DNA from: Durusdinium trenchii | Lineage: Eukaryota; Sar; Dinophyceae; Suessiales; Symbiodiniaceae | Assembly (NCBI GenBank): GCA_963970005.1 | Contig: CAXAMN010021962.1 | Span: 326,190-390,189, forward strand | Direction of reading: 5' to 3' | DNA: 64,000 nt | Shown: piece after piece, positions 1 to 12,900 of the stretch | How the letters are laid out: every line of letters begins with the position of its first letter | How positions within the stretch are numbered: the first letter of the stretch is position 1 | Notes under the pieces: generated by a model | What the model saw: the letters and a program-made list of their open reading frames with translations, nothing else | Database searches by the model: none | Told to the model about the DNA's origin: nothing | Position numbers and translations under genes: made by a program

Positions 1-684
1 GGAACGTTGGAGGCTGGTGATGACCCTTGGCAGTCACTGGATAGGGCCCGAACGCGGATGCCAGGTGGAGACCTACAGTGGAGACGGTGATCCTTCCGAA
101 CCAAAGCGGACCGACAGCAACCGCTGGCCGCTAGCCGCTAGCTGCTGGCTGGCAGTCTTGGAACATCATGACATATCGTGACACATGCCCTGCACGAAAC
201 AACCCATTACTCAGCATGGCAGGTATCAAATGTTCATCCTGTCAAATCACAAACTTCATCAATTTTCTCTTCTTGACCCCACTGGCCCTCCCTCAGCCCT
301 CCACCCCCCAAAAAGCAGCCAAGAAAGTACATAAATGAAAAACATAGCCATGTCCTATACCCTCCACATAGGTCCGCACCAGTCCACACCCCACTCTCTC
401 CCCCCACTCACCCGCCACCCCATCTCCGTCTCGACGCCTGGAGTCGGCGCCCACCTCCTCCTCCGGGACGCCGTCGCTCTCCGAGGCCTCGGTGTCCGAG
501 GCCTCGAAGCGCAGCACGTCCAGCAGATCCTGAGGCGGTCGACGGGTCTCGGTCTGGGCGGGTCTCGGTCATGTGACGAGGCGGCACCGGGGCTTCTGCA
601 TGGTTGATTAGAAGGAGGAAGTGAACCAGGGTGCAGATGGGTCCAGGGGGCTCAGTGTGGAGAAGGTGGAACCCAACAATGCTT

Positions 685-729
685 TATATATATATATATT
701 TAAAAAAAATATATATATATATATATATG
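685..729. repeat. (TA)n microsatellite
   Basis: An alternating TA tract broken by a short A run. It produces isoleucine/tyrosine-rich spurious frames on both strands. Confidence 0.9.
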
Positions 730-943
730 TATCTTACCACGCTCAAATCCCTCCAAACGTACATGGTACATGCTGCCTTTTTGTGCGTCTTGCCCCTGTC
801 CTGTGCCTGTCCTCTCTGCGCTCGGCCCTTCCGTTCCGTGGCCGGACGTGGAATCGAGGGCGGCTCCGCCCATCGGGTCCTCACGCTACGGAGGGGTGGA
901 GGCGAAAGTGAAGAAGCTGAAGACTCGGCATGGCCATCCCTGG

Positions 944-1000
944 CTTCGTTACTAGTAGCTTCTAGCTACTAGTGGCCTCCAACCTAGCGATGGCCTCCTC
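944..1000. repeat. Short interspersed repeat, ACTAGT type joined to 'gaggccatcgct' type
   Basis: Contains GTTACTAGTAGCTTCTAGC followed by a copy of the GGCCTCC..AGCGATGGCCTCC motif. In the opposite orientation the same motif recurs near 33700 and 52915. Two interspersed families therefore abut here. See the finding on ACTAGT-core repeats. Confidence 0.6.
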
Positions 1001-3350
1001 GCAATCTTCCATTTTCTTGCCCCAAATGCAGGACAATTCCTGAGTAAAACCCTGTACATGGCTGGCATGCGGTATGGGTTTGATGAGCTTGTTTTGATCT
1101 AGTTGGCTTTCGTGAAAGGAAGGAAAAAGAACGGGTATATAGGGGTTTTGCACTTCAGTTGCGCAGTAGATGATCATGATGTTGTTTGACAGCTTGGATT
1201 GTAATCATCCATCACCCGAAGCAGCTGAATCAACCCAAACTCCGCTCCTTGCGCTCAAGGGGATACGCCGTGCATGAAGAGGCGCTGGCCGACATGGCAT
1301 GGGGCAACCCAAAAAGAATGACGGTAAAGCTGCTACGTGGCCTTCAGAGTCGCGTGCTTGGGAGCAAAAGCATCATGAAGAACGTGATCGATTGCTGAGC
1401 AAGGTCCTTGGATGTCAATGCTTGACCTTAGCTCAATGACTTGGTGTGAGGGAGAATCTACAGAAACCCTTGCTTTCACTCCCGCCGGCCCACACCATGG
1501 GTTTCGATTGTTGGGTCAGTCATGGCAACTTTAGAGGGCCCAGGTCTGGGGCAGCTTGTGCATCCAAGGACGGGCAATACGTCGAGATTGTCTCTCTTTG
1601 AACAGGCTGATGCTGGCGTATCACATGCCTTGCCTCCAAGAAGCTCAAGAAGCCAAGCTAGCTGGTTGGATCTGAGCTCCCTTGTGACTGACTGGTGGCA
1701 ACATAAACTTGCTGGTCTGTTTGGGTGAGATTCTTGAACATGCGGCCGCGGTAGACACGAATGCTGCCTGCACGAGCCAAAAAGGGTTTGTCTTTAGATC
1801 GTTTACGAAAACCCCCCTAGCTGGTCCCACGCCCTAGCTGGGTCTCCAAGCTCTACGTGAAATTCCAATCCTGGACCCCAAACAACTCCTCAAAGCCATC
1901 GCTCAACACCACGTCACCACGCGCCAGTCACGTTTTTTTTCTTCCCAGGCCGCCTTTGGATGCCGCCTTCGAATACCGAAGGCCTGCCTTCGGTGGTCGT
2001 CCATCAGTCCACCGCCCCGGGAGTGAACCATAGCTGCCATGCCGGTTTGGGTGGGAGCACGGTGGATGTCTAACAAAGGATGTAGGAGCATCATTGGACG
2101 CAAAAAACCTGCCAAGGTTACTGGCAAGGATTGCAACACGATTTGGGGGAGCAATCCTCCATACCGAGACCGATACCCCCAAAAAGTCACTTGGCCTTCG
2201 AAACCGCCCTGAGCGCTCAAGTCCTCAATTATTTAACCACTGACCTCCTGACATGGCAGTGATTCAGCCAACAACCACACCAGCATAGACCCCAAACAAG
2301 ATCATGCGACAAAGATTTGGCAAACAGTGGGACACAACAATGCGACCGTTTGAGGGGTGAGAGCCCTTTGGCCCTTGAACCCATCCTTGGCGATCAGTTT
2401 TGTTCTTGCCATTAGCAGTGGCACGTTCGCCACGGTCAAGACTCAAGACTCTTCCTGAAGTGTGACTGCCTGGGAAGCAGGGGCGCCACAAAATGGCGGT
2501 TTCAAGCCAGTTGGAAGGAAGGAGTGAGGAAAGCAATTTGATCTGTTCGTCTCCATTGGGGTCGGCAACCTCCTTGACCGAGGCCCTCCAAATAAGTATA
2601 TATATAAGACTCTATAACCCGTGGGATGGCAAAGATGGAGCAAGCCCTTGCCAGTGGATCTCTCTCAACTGATTCAATGCAAAAAGGATCTTGTCAATCT
2701 TGTCCTTTTGGATGGCTGACCTGACCTCGCAGGGCCGATGGGTTTCCCCGATGGGTTTCGGGCGCCAACTCCGCCCGTTTTTTGGACAGTTGCAAGGCAA
2801 CGAGCACCCGATGTCCACATAAGCATGGAACGATGGGACCCGGCTTCCAGCAAAACAATTGCAAGCAAGCCACATATTTCCGAGAAGCCTCATCGAAGTC
2901 CACTTGCATCACCCCCCCGCTCAGCGGGCAACATGGACTCCTCAACGGTCGGCATTTCCATCAATTGCAGTGGACTTGGCTGGCTCAAGCACATGGGATT
3001 CTAGCAAATACCTGATCTCAGGCGCTGTGCTTGCGCCAGCCCATCACGTGAGCAACTGTGACAATCGAAAGCCTAAGGATTTGGACCATCTTGGACCTGT
3101 GAGACTGAATATTGCAATTCCGCACTCAAAATGTGAGCAACCGAGCATGCTCAAAAGCTAGATGTCTTGAACTTTGGTTTTAGCTCCTGCAGAATGGCAC
3201 GTCTCCAACCAATATGGAACACAGAACACGGACCGTTTGTGCCACTTTGGGGATTGTTGTGCCTAGCTTGGGGGCACGACACTTTCGAAGAGCTATTCTC
3301 TCAAGTCTGGCCAAACATCTCCAACCCAAAGAGGACCAGGCTGAGCAGGT

Positions 3351-3461
3351 CTATTGTTACCAGTAACAAGTGCATCGCTACTAGTAACAAGAAGGCTACT
3401 AGGAACCAGTGTACTTCTACCAGTAGCAAGTGCACTAGTAACAAGAAGCTGCTAGTGATGG
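3351..3461. repeat. ACTAGT-core interspersed repeat array
   Basis: Several degenerate units of the form 'ctactagtaacaagaagc' and 'taacaagtgcatcgctac' in tandem. The core CTACTAGTAG is its own reverse complement. Related arrays lie at 3588-3676, 8460-8487, 29031-29148, 33731-33781 and 56962-57040. Confidence 0.75.
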
Positions 3462-3587
3462 CGCTCTCTCATACAACAGAATTCGAAGCTCGTCTGGCCT
3501 GCGCAGCCGCTACAAACGCGCGCGCCAAGGTGGCCAAGCGGGAGTCCTGAGCATCACCGGGTTGACAAAAGTCGCAATTCCATTTGT

Positions 3588-3676
3588 GGCTACTAGTCAT
3601 GCCCTCAGCTACTAGTCCCTGTTGCTAGTAGCTTCTTGCTACTAGTAATGCCCTTGTTACCAGTAGCGATGCCCTT
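3588..3676. repeat. ACTAGT-core interspersed repeat array, opposite orientation
   Basis: Units read 'gctactagt..cttcttgctactagtaatgcccttgttacc', the reverse orientation of the array 130 bp to the left. The pair could form a hairpin, though the units are imperfect. Confidence 0.75.
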
Positions 3677-4169
3677 CGTGCTGCGCCAGGATGTCCCCCT
3701 GTCATCTGTCCAGCTCACTCTCTCCTCATCACCCTGCTGGACTGCCTGGCACGCTCAGAAACTGCTTGAGCGCTAGCCAGTATATAAGTCTCACGAAAAC
3801 GATGTGTGTGTGTGTTTATCAGAACGGGCGAATTCCAACTGGCACTATCAGAAGTCCCTATCATTTCAACAGTCCATAGTGATTTGTACACCGCCTCCTG
3901 CACAACCATCCTGCAGCCAACCACGCCTGCTGCAGGGCCTTGTAAGTGGTCTTGGCCTGCAAGTCTCTCAGGGCCTGCAAGCCAGCAACAAGATTCCGGA
4001 CAACTGCCAGGCGGAAGCTGGCGCTGTGGCCCGTGGCTGCAGATCTTTGTCGAAATAATGGGCTCATCCACAACTTCTGAGGATGTCTTTTTTCATGACA
4101 ACTCCATCCAGCCTATAGAGGAGGAATCCTATCAATACTTAATTTACCATATATCATTTACCATACCTG

Positions 4170-7100
4170 ACACACCCTGTAGGCCTGCTTCAGGATCGGG
4201 TGAAATTCGCCCTTCAAGACCTCCTCCGGATGAAACCACCGGGACTCCGCATACTCCTGCGCCGCTCACGCCGCTCCGCCGCTGGTGAGCGCGGGTTTGT
4301 CCAGAGCCGCTCGAAGCAGTCCTTCTCGTCAATCTGCACGGCCGCCTCCTGCGTCACAAACACTAAGAGGAACACACCAGGCTGGCCCTGCAGAACCAAC
4401 CCTGGAGACTAGGGAATCGCCGTTTTGGAGGGTGGGGAAGTACACGCATGAAATCACATGAGAAAACTCTTCGGTGCTCATATAGGCCACAGCAAAAAGC
4501 TGAAGGAGATGTATGATGCTTGTTCAGTTTAGGACTTTAGGATTTGTCGTTTGGCGTGCTGTCTCCAACAATTTTGCACATAGCCTGCACGTTCAACAAC
4601 AGTTGAACCACGAAGAGACCCCACAAACCAAAGAGGGATGCTTAAAATGTCACAACAACATGCACCCTTGCCCGAACCCGGCCTCCTCGGGCTGGATGAC
4701 CAAGTGGTGCACAGTGCTAATATCCTGATTGCCGATAGCTTCCAAAGCACTAGCAGTATTAATTAGCCCAGCTGGAGACCCCAATAGCAAGATACAAACC
4801 GGGACAAAAAGAAAAATCTGGAAACAGCTGCTGTTTTCAACACATCGACCATCTCTTCCTTGGACACCATCATCACATAACCGGGACACCATCACAAAAT
4901 GACCAGGGCACCATCAAAACATGACCGAGACACCGTCACAACATGATTGGGACACCATCACAACATAACCGGGACACCATCACAAGGTGACCGGGACACC
5001 AGCATGACATGACGGGGACACCATCACAACATGACCGGGACACTATCACAACATGACCGGGACACCGTCACATGACCGGGACACCATCAAAACATAACCG
5101 GCACACCGCCAAAACATGACCAGGACACCATCACAACATAACCGGGACACCATCAAAACATGACCGGGACACCGTCACAACATAAGCGAGACACCATCAC
5201 AACATGACTGGGACACCGTCACAACATGACTGGGACACAATCACAACATGACCGGGACACCATCACAAGATGACCAGGACACAATCACAACATGACTGGG
5301 ACACCGTCACATGACCCGGACACCATCACAACATGACCGGGACACCATCAAAACATGACCGGGACACCATCAAAACAGGACCGGGACACCATCAAAACAT
5401 GACCGGGACACCAGCATCACATGACCCGGACGCCATCAAAACATGACCGGGACACCATCCGCACCAGCTCTGACGGTGACCCGACGGCGCCCGTCCGCCT
5501 ATTAGTTTTGCAAGACCCCATAGCATGGCTATTGGGGAACTAAGCCCATGGAGAATTCCTCAACCATGCATTGATGCCTGGATCATGACAAAGCACCACG
5601 GGCAGTCTTATCTCAACAAAAATGCACTTCAGTGACCGAGTTGCTACCTATGCATGTGGCTGCGATGATGTTTTTGAGGATTCCAGGAGGCCCTGCCGCG
5701 GTCCCGTGCTCAGCGGGAGGCTGCTCGCGCATGGCCCAGATCATGGAATAGCTTCCAATGACCTGCCGACCAGGGCGTCAAAGTATGATGGATGTCCAAG
5801 TGCCAAGTGCGCCAACAAAATGACATGGCCTGGGGGGGCTCTGGTTTCAACGAGTGCTGGCAGGGGATGGGATCTCCCGCTACTGTGCTACTAAGGTTTC
5901 CACGCAACCCTTGCACTATTTGGCTGCGTGCCTGTTCCCCCCTTGAGTGAGATGGCAGGTAATAGGGATAATGGAAGACTGACCGACCAGTGTATGTCAG
6001 GCATGGTTTGCACCAAACTGAGGGTAATGCTGTATTTGCCAAGACTGCTTCACAAAATCACTCACCCGTCTTGATGTGACTGATTGGTGTGAAAGACACT
6101 CAGAGTCAGAGGTCTAGCGCACAACATACCGCTTTTTCCTCAGCTCCGAGGTTCAGGCTGTCATGCTCGCGGGCCTCACTTGATGAGCTTCCGAATGATC
6201 CCTTTGACCTTCGGCACCGGCTTCTTCCGGTTCGGGTTCCGCGGGTAGGGCGCGGCCGCCCGCTTCATCCTCACATCCAGTCGGACGTTGAACTCCCGCG
6301 GCCGGAGGTAGTCGCACCAGCTGCCGAGGACCTCCGCAGCAGGTCCCGCCGGTCCCGCCGCCAGGGGCGCCTGAAAGTGGGTCGGTCCCAGCGGTGCGAG
6401 GGGCGCCAAGCGCAGCGGTTGAGGCATCAGCTGCTCCGCCGCGGTCAAGGCATGGCAGGCGCCCTGCCGTAGCTGGCTGAGCGATCTCCAGAAGGCCATC
6501 GGGTGCTGGCGCTCGAATGGATGCAGCTGCGGGCTGGCGGGGGTGGAGTGCAACCCCCCCTACGAGTCTGGATGGAAATCAACTGGAAGAAGTTGCAGCG
6601 TTTCCCACTGCAGCCCCCTGCAGCCGAGGTTAGTTTCTTGACTGAGCAACAACCGAGCAAGATCTGACCCACATCCACCCATTTACAGTATTATGGAACG
6701 ATATCCTATAGCCCTGCAAAGAACACAGCGATGTTGAAATTTGAATCATTCATTTCAACCACCGTCCCAACATGCCTTAAACTACTTGGAAAAAATCATG
6801 TGCCTCACTCTCCACGTTGAAGAATCGATCGAACATGGAACTTTCAACCTCCTACCAGGTCCAGGATCAAACGTCTGCCTCTTCACAGGGGAAAACACAA
6901 GCTCTACTGTATATCGCTGCTATATCGCCTCTACCTATCCATTTCGACCCCTGTCCACCGCCTCAAAGCGCGCGGGCGCCAGCTGCAATCCCAACTCCCG
7001 CCGCATCACACGCGCGGCCGCCTGGAGGCCGAAGACGAGTGGCAAGATGTCAAAGGGCAGTCGCAACCCTACAGAAATATGGCAAATACCATCGGTAGAA

Positions 7101-8034
7101 TGAAAAGATATAAATAATCTCATAACATGATAATGCATTATATTATAGCATTCTTGTTTTATTATTATCATTTGTCTTTCATTATATCAAGTTACGATGC
7201 ATTGTTTGCCCCAAGAGGTGACAGGTGATGTTTCTGTGTTGAGTTTTGTTCTTTCTCCGCTTCGAAGCACGGCCACTTGCAGCTTCCAAAACATCTTGCA
7301 AATTCGGATACGTGCCTACCTACCACACCTTCATTCACACCTCGTTCCAGAATACTGCAACGACCCAAGTGTGGGAAGGTTTGACTCGCACACCGCACTA
7401 CTTTAACGCCTCAAGCTTTCAGCTCGCTCAAAGGCACAAGCACGCCTGCCTGCTGCGGGGTCTCACCAGGCTTGGCACGTCCACCCATGTACCACCTGAT
7501 CATCCAGCCGCGAGGAATTGCTTTGCTGAGGCTCTTGGAGCTGCTTCAAGCTGACAATGGTGTTGGTGCTGCAACAAGGTAGGTAGGGGATGTGCAATCT
7601 GCAGCGAAACCTATGCAGTCCTTGAAAGGTACTGATTCATGCGCTCTTGCTGTTGACTTCGCCCCCACTCCACTTCTCAGGTTGAGGCCAATCTGGTTGA
7701 GGGTGCACCTGATGCAGACACTGTGTTCTAAGGGCCCACTTCCGATTTGAGAATTCCGTAGAATTCCATTGAGTCCAGTCACATCCATGCAATGCAAACA
7801 GACTTCTTCAAGAAAAGGTATCGGGATGTGGCGTAGATGAACACTCATGTCAGTTCTGGCAGCTGTTCGTGGGCCCCTCGGCACTCACCACAACTGCATC
7901 CCAACTGCACTTGTTTCGGGCTTATGGCTTATCCCCAAAAAAATCCCCCAGCTTCTCCTCCCAAAAACCCCGGTGCCTTCCGCCTCCCCAAGAAGATGCG
8001 GCCGCCGTCCGGCGAGGTGATGAGGACGTCCGAC
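4170..8034 (-). CDS. Nudix hydrolase, spliced (exons recognised piecemeal)
   Basis: Four minus-strand exons together read as a Nudix (NDP-X hydrolase) fold. Exon 8034 to about 7970, after a CCGCAG acceptor, gives SDVLITSPDGGRIFLGRRKA, the usual first strands. Exon 7021 to about 6951, after CTCCAG, gives AAARVMRRELGLQLAPARF, the helix of the Nudix box; only the last glutamate of the REUxEExGU motif is kept, so metal binding may be altered as in GDP-mannose hydrolase-like members. Exon about 4390-4313 gives LLVFVTQEAAVQIDEKDCF. After a 56-bp GA-AG intron, exon 4256 to about 4170 gives EYAESRWFHPEEVLKGEFH, the C-terminal 'EARWF..EEL' segment. The exon carrying the glycine-rich part of the box was not found. 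The substrate is unknown. The 6176-6553 ORF lies between these exons, so two genes could be mixed here. Confidence 0.5.
4862..5459. repeat. 22-bp minisatellite, about 27 units
   Basis: Tandem degenerate copies of a unit close to 'gaccgggacaccatcacaacat', with point variants (accatcaaaac, accgtcac) and some 16-bp short units. It has no long open frame and no flanking genes that suggest function. It sits in the interval between the Nudix-like exons, so it is probably intronic. Confidence 0.95.
6176..6553 (-). CDS. Hypothetical protein or 3'-terminal exon with a basic C-terminus
   Basis: Open frame of up to 125 codons ending in TGA at 6176. The last 45 residues have strongly biased, G/C-ending codons and a basic tail (YLRPREFNVRLDVRMKRAAA, later a Lys/Arg-rich end finishing IIRKLIK). 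This suggests real coding sequence rather than chance. The N-terminal part is Pro/Ala/Leu rich and may include intron. No family recognised. It lies on the same strand as, and between, the Nudix exons at 7.0 and 4.3 kb, so it is either the end of a separate small gene or a terminal exon of the upstream one. Confidence 0.35.
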   Translation of the reverse strand: MHSTPASPQLHPFERQHPMAFWRSLSQLRQGACHALTAAEQLMPQPLRLAPLAPLGPTHFQAPLAAGPAGPAAEVLGSWCDYLRPREFNVRLDVRMKRAAAPYPRNPNRKKPVPKVKGIIRKLIK

Positions 8035-9982
8035 CTGCGGAGGCCCGGACCGGGTTTAGGGTGACCCCGGTCTGAGTGTAACGTCCGAGAAGGAACAGGG
8101 GCTTAAACGATAGCAAAGAGTCTTTTGCAAAAATCCTTTTGAGTGCTTAGGGGTCGCATGCAAAGGCATCGTTCAAATGCAAAGGCCTGCCAAGGCTCTT
8201 GATATCCTTGATTTGGCTTGATCTAGGACCTCACACCATCCAAAAGTCAAGCTTCCTTAGACTCCGCACACAGCTTTCACTAAGGCATCCAGTGCTCTCC
8301 CATATTCCGCGTCCTGCACATCGTGGGCTTGGATGCTGAGCAAATCACTACTCCAGCTTCTGATGGACTGCCCAGTTCAAGGGGCCTAGGACCTAGGAAG
8401 TGAGGTCACCCCGACCAATCAAGGGAGTCCCAAATAGGCGGGCTCCACATCCCCACATCAAGTAATAGCTTCCTGCGACTAGTGGCGATGCACCTTGCTT
8501 CTTGATTCTTGTTCCTAGTCCTAGTCAAGCCACCCTTTTTGTCAATCATTCATCCATCCATTCTTTCACGTCTTTTGACAGGGGTGAGGGCCTCAATCAA
8601 CGCCTCGATCAACGCCATGTCCCTCCTCCAAGAAGAGCGAGTTCGGCTTGAAGGGCCCCGTGATGAAGCGTGGCACATGGATCATGGATGCTACGTGTGC
8701 CGGCCAGCGTGGCCGGTTGACCACATGTCATCTGCTTCACACTCTCCGTCCCTCTCTCTCTCTCTCGCGCGCACCATGTCGCGCATGTGCAGTCCGTTTC
8801 TCTGTTTTGCTGACGCATCTGACTGACAACCCCTCCAAAACAAAACCGCGGTTCAAAGTGCAAAGGGTGTGGATATGCAAGTGGATGCACATAGGAAAGA
8901 GAGAGAAAGGCAAGGAGGCATCGATGACATTTACTTCAATGTGGGAGCACAAGCTGTGAAGCTATGCGAGATGGTTCCAACTTGCCGAAATGTTGCTGCA
9001 AAACTGACTTGACAAATGGCCACAGCTCTGATTGACTGAGTGAGCGCACAGCTCTGGAACCCTTGGCCGGCACATTTTGGCATAACGATCCCCGGAAAAA
9101 AACCGGACCCAACAGTTCTGTGCTGTTTCTTCCTACTCTCCCACAGCACCACCGGAAATGTAAGCATCGTCGTATCAGATCATACCAGATTCTGATACTC
9201 CAGGTAGAATTCATGACTTGCAACAACCGCCTGCGTGCGCTTTGTCCTAGACCCACGCAAATCGCCAGGCACCATGCAACGCATCACGCTGGCGTGACAA
9301 AACAGGCAGCTCCCAGCTGGAAACAGTCGACTGCCGGGCCGGGCACCGGCGTCACACCCTTCCCACATTCAGTATATAATTAATTCCTGTAAGCTTGGCT
9401 TGGTCGAAGAGTTGTGCAAATCCCATCAAGAACATTAAACATGGCACTTGCGGAATCTTCTTGTGCATTCAGTTCTTGCAATGACTTTCTAGCAATGTGT
9501 CGCCAACATGTTCAAAGGGCCGGGCCGCCAACAAGTGCAGGTTGCGCACTTGGAACTAGTGGACAATCTATATACGATATGGAAAGCCTTTTGCTTCCAG
9601 CAACTCATTGATACCTGCCATCCCACATGCATCTACAGCGCCTGCCGCAAGAGCAACTCTTGACTGTCAGGATGGTTGGGTTTTCCGCTGAGCTGCATGG
9701 TTGAGGAAAGAATTCCAAAATAGGAGTAGGCTCCAAACACCAGAAGAAATGGTTTACACGTCACGGCACGATCAAAATTTAATAGGTTATATATATATAT
9801 ATGTGTGTGTGTGTGAATTGTAAACTTTCGCCACATGAAGAGTCAATTCCCTTGCCACTCCTTGCACACCATGTTTGGCCTTTTCTACTTGAAAGAACCT
9901 TACGTCGACCTTTAACTTCAATAGATCATCACAGTCCCGAGAAGGCTTTGCCCCAGCTTCCTTTCCTGACAATCGGCCTCAC
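8035..9982. other. Intergenic stretch upstream of the Nudix exons
   Basis: No exon recognised. It contains one short ACTAGT-type repeat (8460-8487), a CT run near 8750-8767 and a TA/GT microsatellite at about 9786-9815. On the minus strand it lies just beyond the stop codon of the rhamnose-synthase gene, so it should hold that gene's 3' UTR and the next gene's 5' end. Confidence 0.4.
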
Positions 9983-12900
9983 TTACTTCTTTACTCCAAT
10001 CTTCGCTTTGGACTTTTCCGTCTGCAGTGGCTTGAAGACGTACTCAATGAGGGACTCCTTGGTTTTAGGGCCAAAGTCCAAATCAGCATCACTGTCATCG
10101 TTCTTGCATCAGGGAAAGGGCCCAGTTTCCTCTTGTCAATCCAGAGTTCGGGAACTTGGAGACTTTCGGCCGTGGCCGAGAGGCGGCAGAACAGAATTTG
10201 CATCCAACATGGCTGGGGATCTCCACACCACAAGTGAACGTCCAACATATATATATATATTTTTTTATTTATCCGACAAGGAACAAACGGGTGTGCTGGG
10301 ATGTTCGCTGAACATTGTTGTTTGTGCGCTGTGTTTGGGCCCACATGCACCGCGAATGGCTGCAAAGGGCCTCATTACAAACCTCTGAAAGTCTTGCCAC
10401 AGGCACTCGAATCGGCAGCATTCCAGGGAACTCCTGCAAAGACACAAACGGACAGCAAGCAAAGTTCACTGGTCACAGCTCTCTAAACCTGCAAAACCTC
10501 GGCTCGGCTCACGCAAAAAGAAAAGGTCCTTCCACATCTTGTGTGGGCTCAACTCATTGTTGGAGCGTGCCGCCGTGATGACTTTGGCCTGCTCCTCGAT
10601 GGTGAAGTTCGCCCACTTGAAGTCTGGATCGATGTAGTCCTCCCCAACCCCACCATCCCACGGCGGCTGCACGGCAGTCCATATGTCCAAAAATTAATTT
10701 ACTAATATAACTGGTGTACATATATACATCTATACATACATGATAGTGTATGTGCATGCATCTTCCATCATCTTTCCAGGCCATGTTTCAAGGGCTTAAA
10801 TGCCCGAATCTCTTTGGAAGCTCCACATGAATCAATGAGTACTCTCATCCATGCTGAAATGAACGCCTCACCTCAGGGGGGCACCTGCTTTGATCCTTTT
10901 GGCAGAATACTCCGCCACAGTGCCCGTGGAAACCTGTGACATTTCCCGAACACCTAAAACCAGATGCACCCGGCCCATGGACGCTCCCTGTAGAGCTCCA
11001 AGACTTGATTGTGGCTGATCGCGCCCGGGTTGCAGAAGTTGTAGATCCCAGTCTCAAGTTCGACTGAAATTTGAAACTGGCTATCCATCCACCCATTCAT
11101 TCATCCAGCCATCCATCTATCCATCATGGTTTTTCTCTCCAAGAACTGCCCGCCCTAGTGACGTGCCAATCATCAATGAAGCTGCCAACACGGAAACTAA
11201 AAGGAAAGGAAAGATCGTTCTGTTCTCCTACACCTTCTCATCTGAGCGTCTTTCATGATTCAGGCCCTTTGACTGCCCAGGTGCTAATCTGCGCAGGGCC
11301 ATCTCAACAGCATAGGGCAAGAGCTCCGGCAGCACGGTCATGCTGTTGGGGATGTTAACCACCTCGTCAAAGCACCGCGGAAAAAATGGAGGGCGCTAAG
11401 CCCTTCCAAGTGGGGGGCCCTTGCCAACTGGGACTGAAGCTTTATTGCCGCCTTAGACTCAAATGCCAGCATCTGTCCATATACCCCAAGCTCACTTGGT
11501 CATGACCCCACGATTCCGTGCCGTCATGCATGCATGTGCTTGAGCCTTGTTGTAGTGAGAGATCTTGTAGATAAAGTTCCTCTTGTTGCAAAGCACGTCT
11601 CCATCGATGGGCATGCGAACACGCAGCGTCAAGACATGCTCAAATTCCCGAAGCATGTTCTCGACATAGCCCTGCCAAGTGTGCATCCACCGCTTGTCGG
11701 ACCAAGTTGTTTTGGCCCAAACGTTCCGCAAAAGGAGAGAGAGAGAGAGAGACGAAGAGAGAGAGGAAGAGAGAGAGCGAGAGAGCGGGTGGGGGCAAGA
11801 CGGAGACGGAGACGGAGAGACGGAGACGGAGAACCAGAAACCGAGAACCAGAAAGAGAAAGAGAAAGAGAAAGATAAAAAAGAAAGAAAGAAAGAAAGAA
11901 AGGGAAAAGAAAGAAAACGACTCTGTGACTAACAACTCCAACTGCTCTTGGTGTTCCTTCACTTTCATCCCACTTCTGCCCCCCTTTCACCCAGGCATGG
12001 TGAACCAAATACGTGAACCATAGTTCACCATGGTGAAACCTCAACCTTCCAGTGTCGCACGACTTGCTGGGCTGCCACCCACCTTGGTCTCTGAATAGAA
12101 CGAGCCGGTGAAATTCGGATGGTCCTCTTCACCTCAGTGGATTGAACGATGCGATGGATGTGATGGGCCGAGCCCTCCAAGAGATCTCCAGGAGTTGAGT
12201 TGAGTTAGTTCAACCACATGAGTTCATGTGTTCTGGAGAGATGTGTTGGAGCATGAAGTGGTTCAAATGCTTCAACAAGTGGTTTGGTGGAATTATTCGG
12301 CCAGTCCTGACATGTTAAGTTCTGGACATTCGACTTGGCCCAGATGTGGAGACAAGACTGATGTTGGTCATCTGGTCATCCCAGAGTTGACACGCTTGAC
12401 ACAGAGAGCTCGACGCGGAAACAAAAGTGATTGATTCTGAAACTTCTTGATTGATCACACGAGGGGGAGAGTTGAGACTCGAGAACTCCGGGCCGTTCCT
12501 TCACCAGTCATTGAGTCCCTGAAGAGGGGCTCTTAGATCTGCCTGAGTTGCTAAAGGTCTTGGACGCATCCTTGGCCACCAAGGAGGCGTCTCGCTCCAC
12601 CTTCTCTGGCTTGCTCTGGTCATAGTGGAAAATGCATCCTGCAAGAATCCAACATGACTTAGCCGACTTTTGAAGTCTGGCTGCCAAGAGTCCAAGAGCC
12701 TGTGATGCCCATCAGTTCTGGCATCACAGAAGGCTATGTTGGGGGCTGGCGTCATGCATCCAAGTTCAAAGAAGCAGTGGGGGGGGTATCGAGTTTTCTA
12801 AGGAACTGCAACGAACAAGGCCCTTCAAGGCAGTCCTGTGGCAAAGTTGGTCATGTGGATACCGTGCATGGCGCAAAGGTCAGCCAGGGTCAAGGTACCG

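Larger units (their letters stand above)
1..4169. other. Left-end stretch without a recognised gene
   Basis: No protein I recognise is encoded here on either strand. A GC-rich minus-strand stretch at about 425-520 could be an exon of an acidic protein (it reads DLLDVLRFEASDTEASESDG), but it has no clear start and no domain. The rest is simple repeats and copies of the short interspersed families listed separately (944-1000, 3351-3461, 3588-3676). Other open frames are short, overlap each other on both strands and look like chance. Confidence 0.4.

Noticed and set aside
4862..5459. CRISPR-like array
   Set aside because: Units are contiguous and degenerate with no unique spacers, and the genome is eukaryotic. 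It is a minisatellite.
11492..12044. Glu/Arg-rich (plus) and Ser/Leu-rich (minus) proteins
   Set aside because: They come from the purine tract at 11738-11903. Only 11671-11546 on the minus strand is real coding sequence, as an exon of the reductase.
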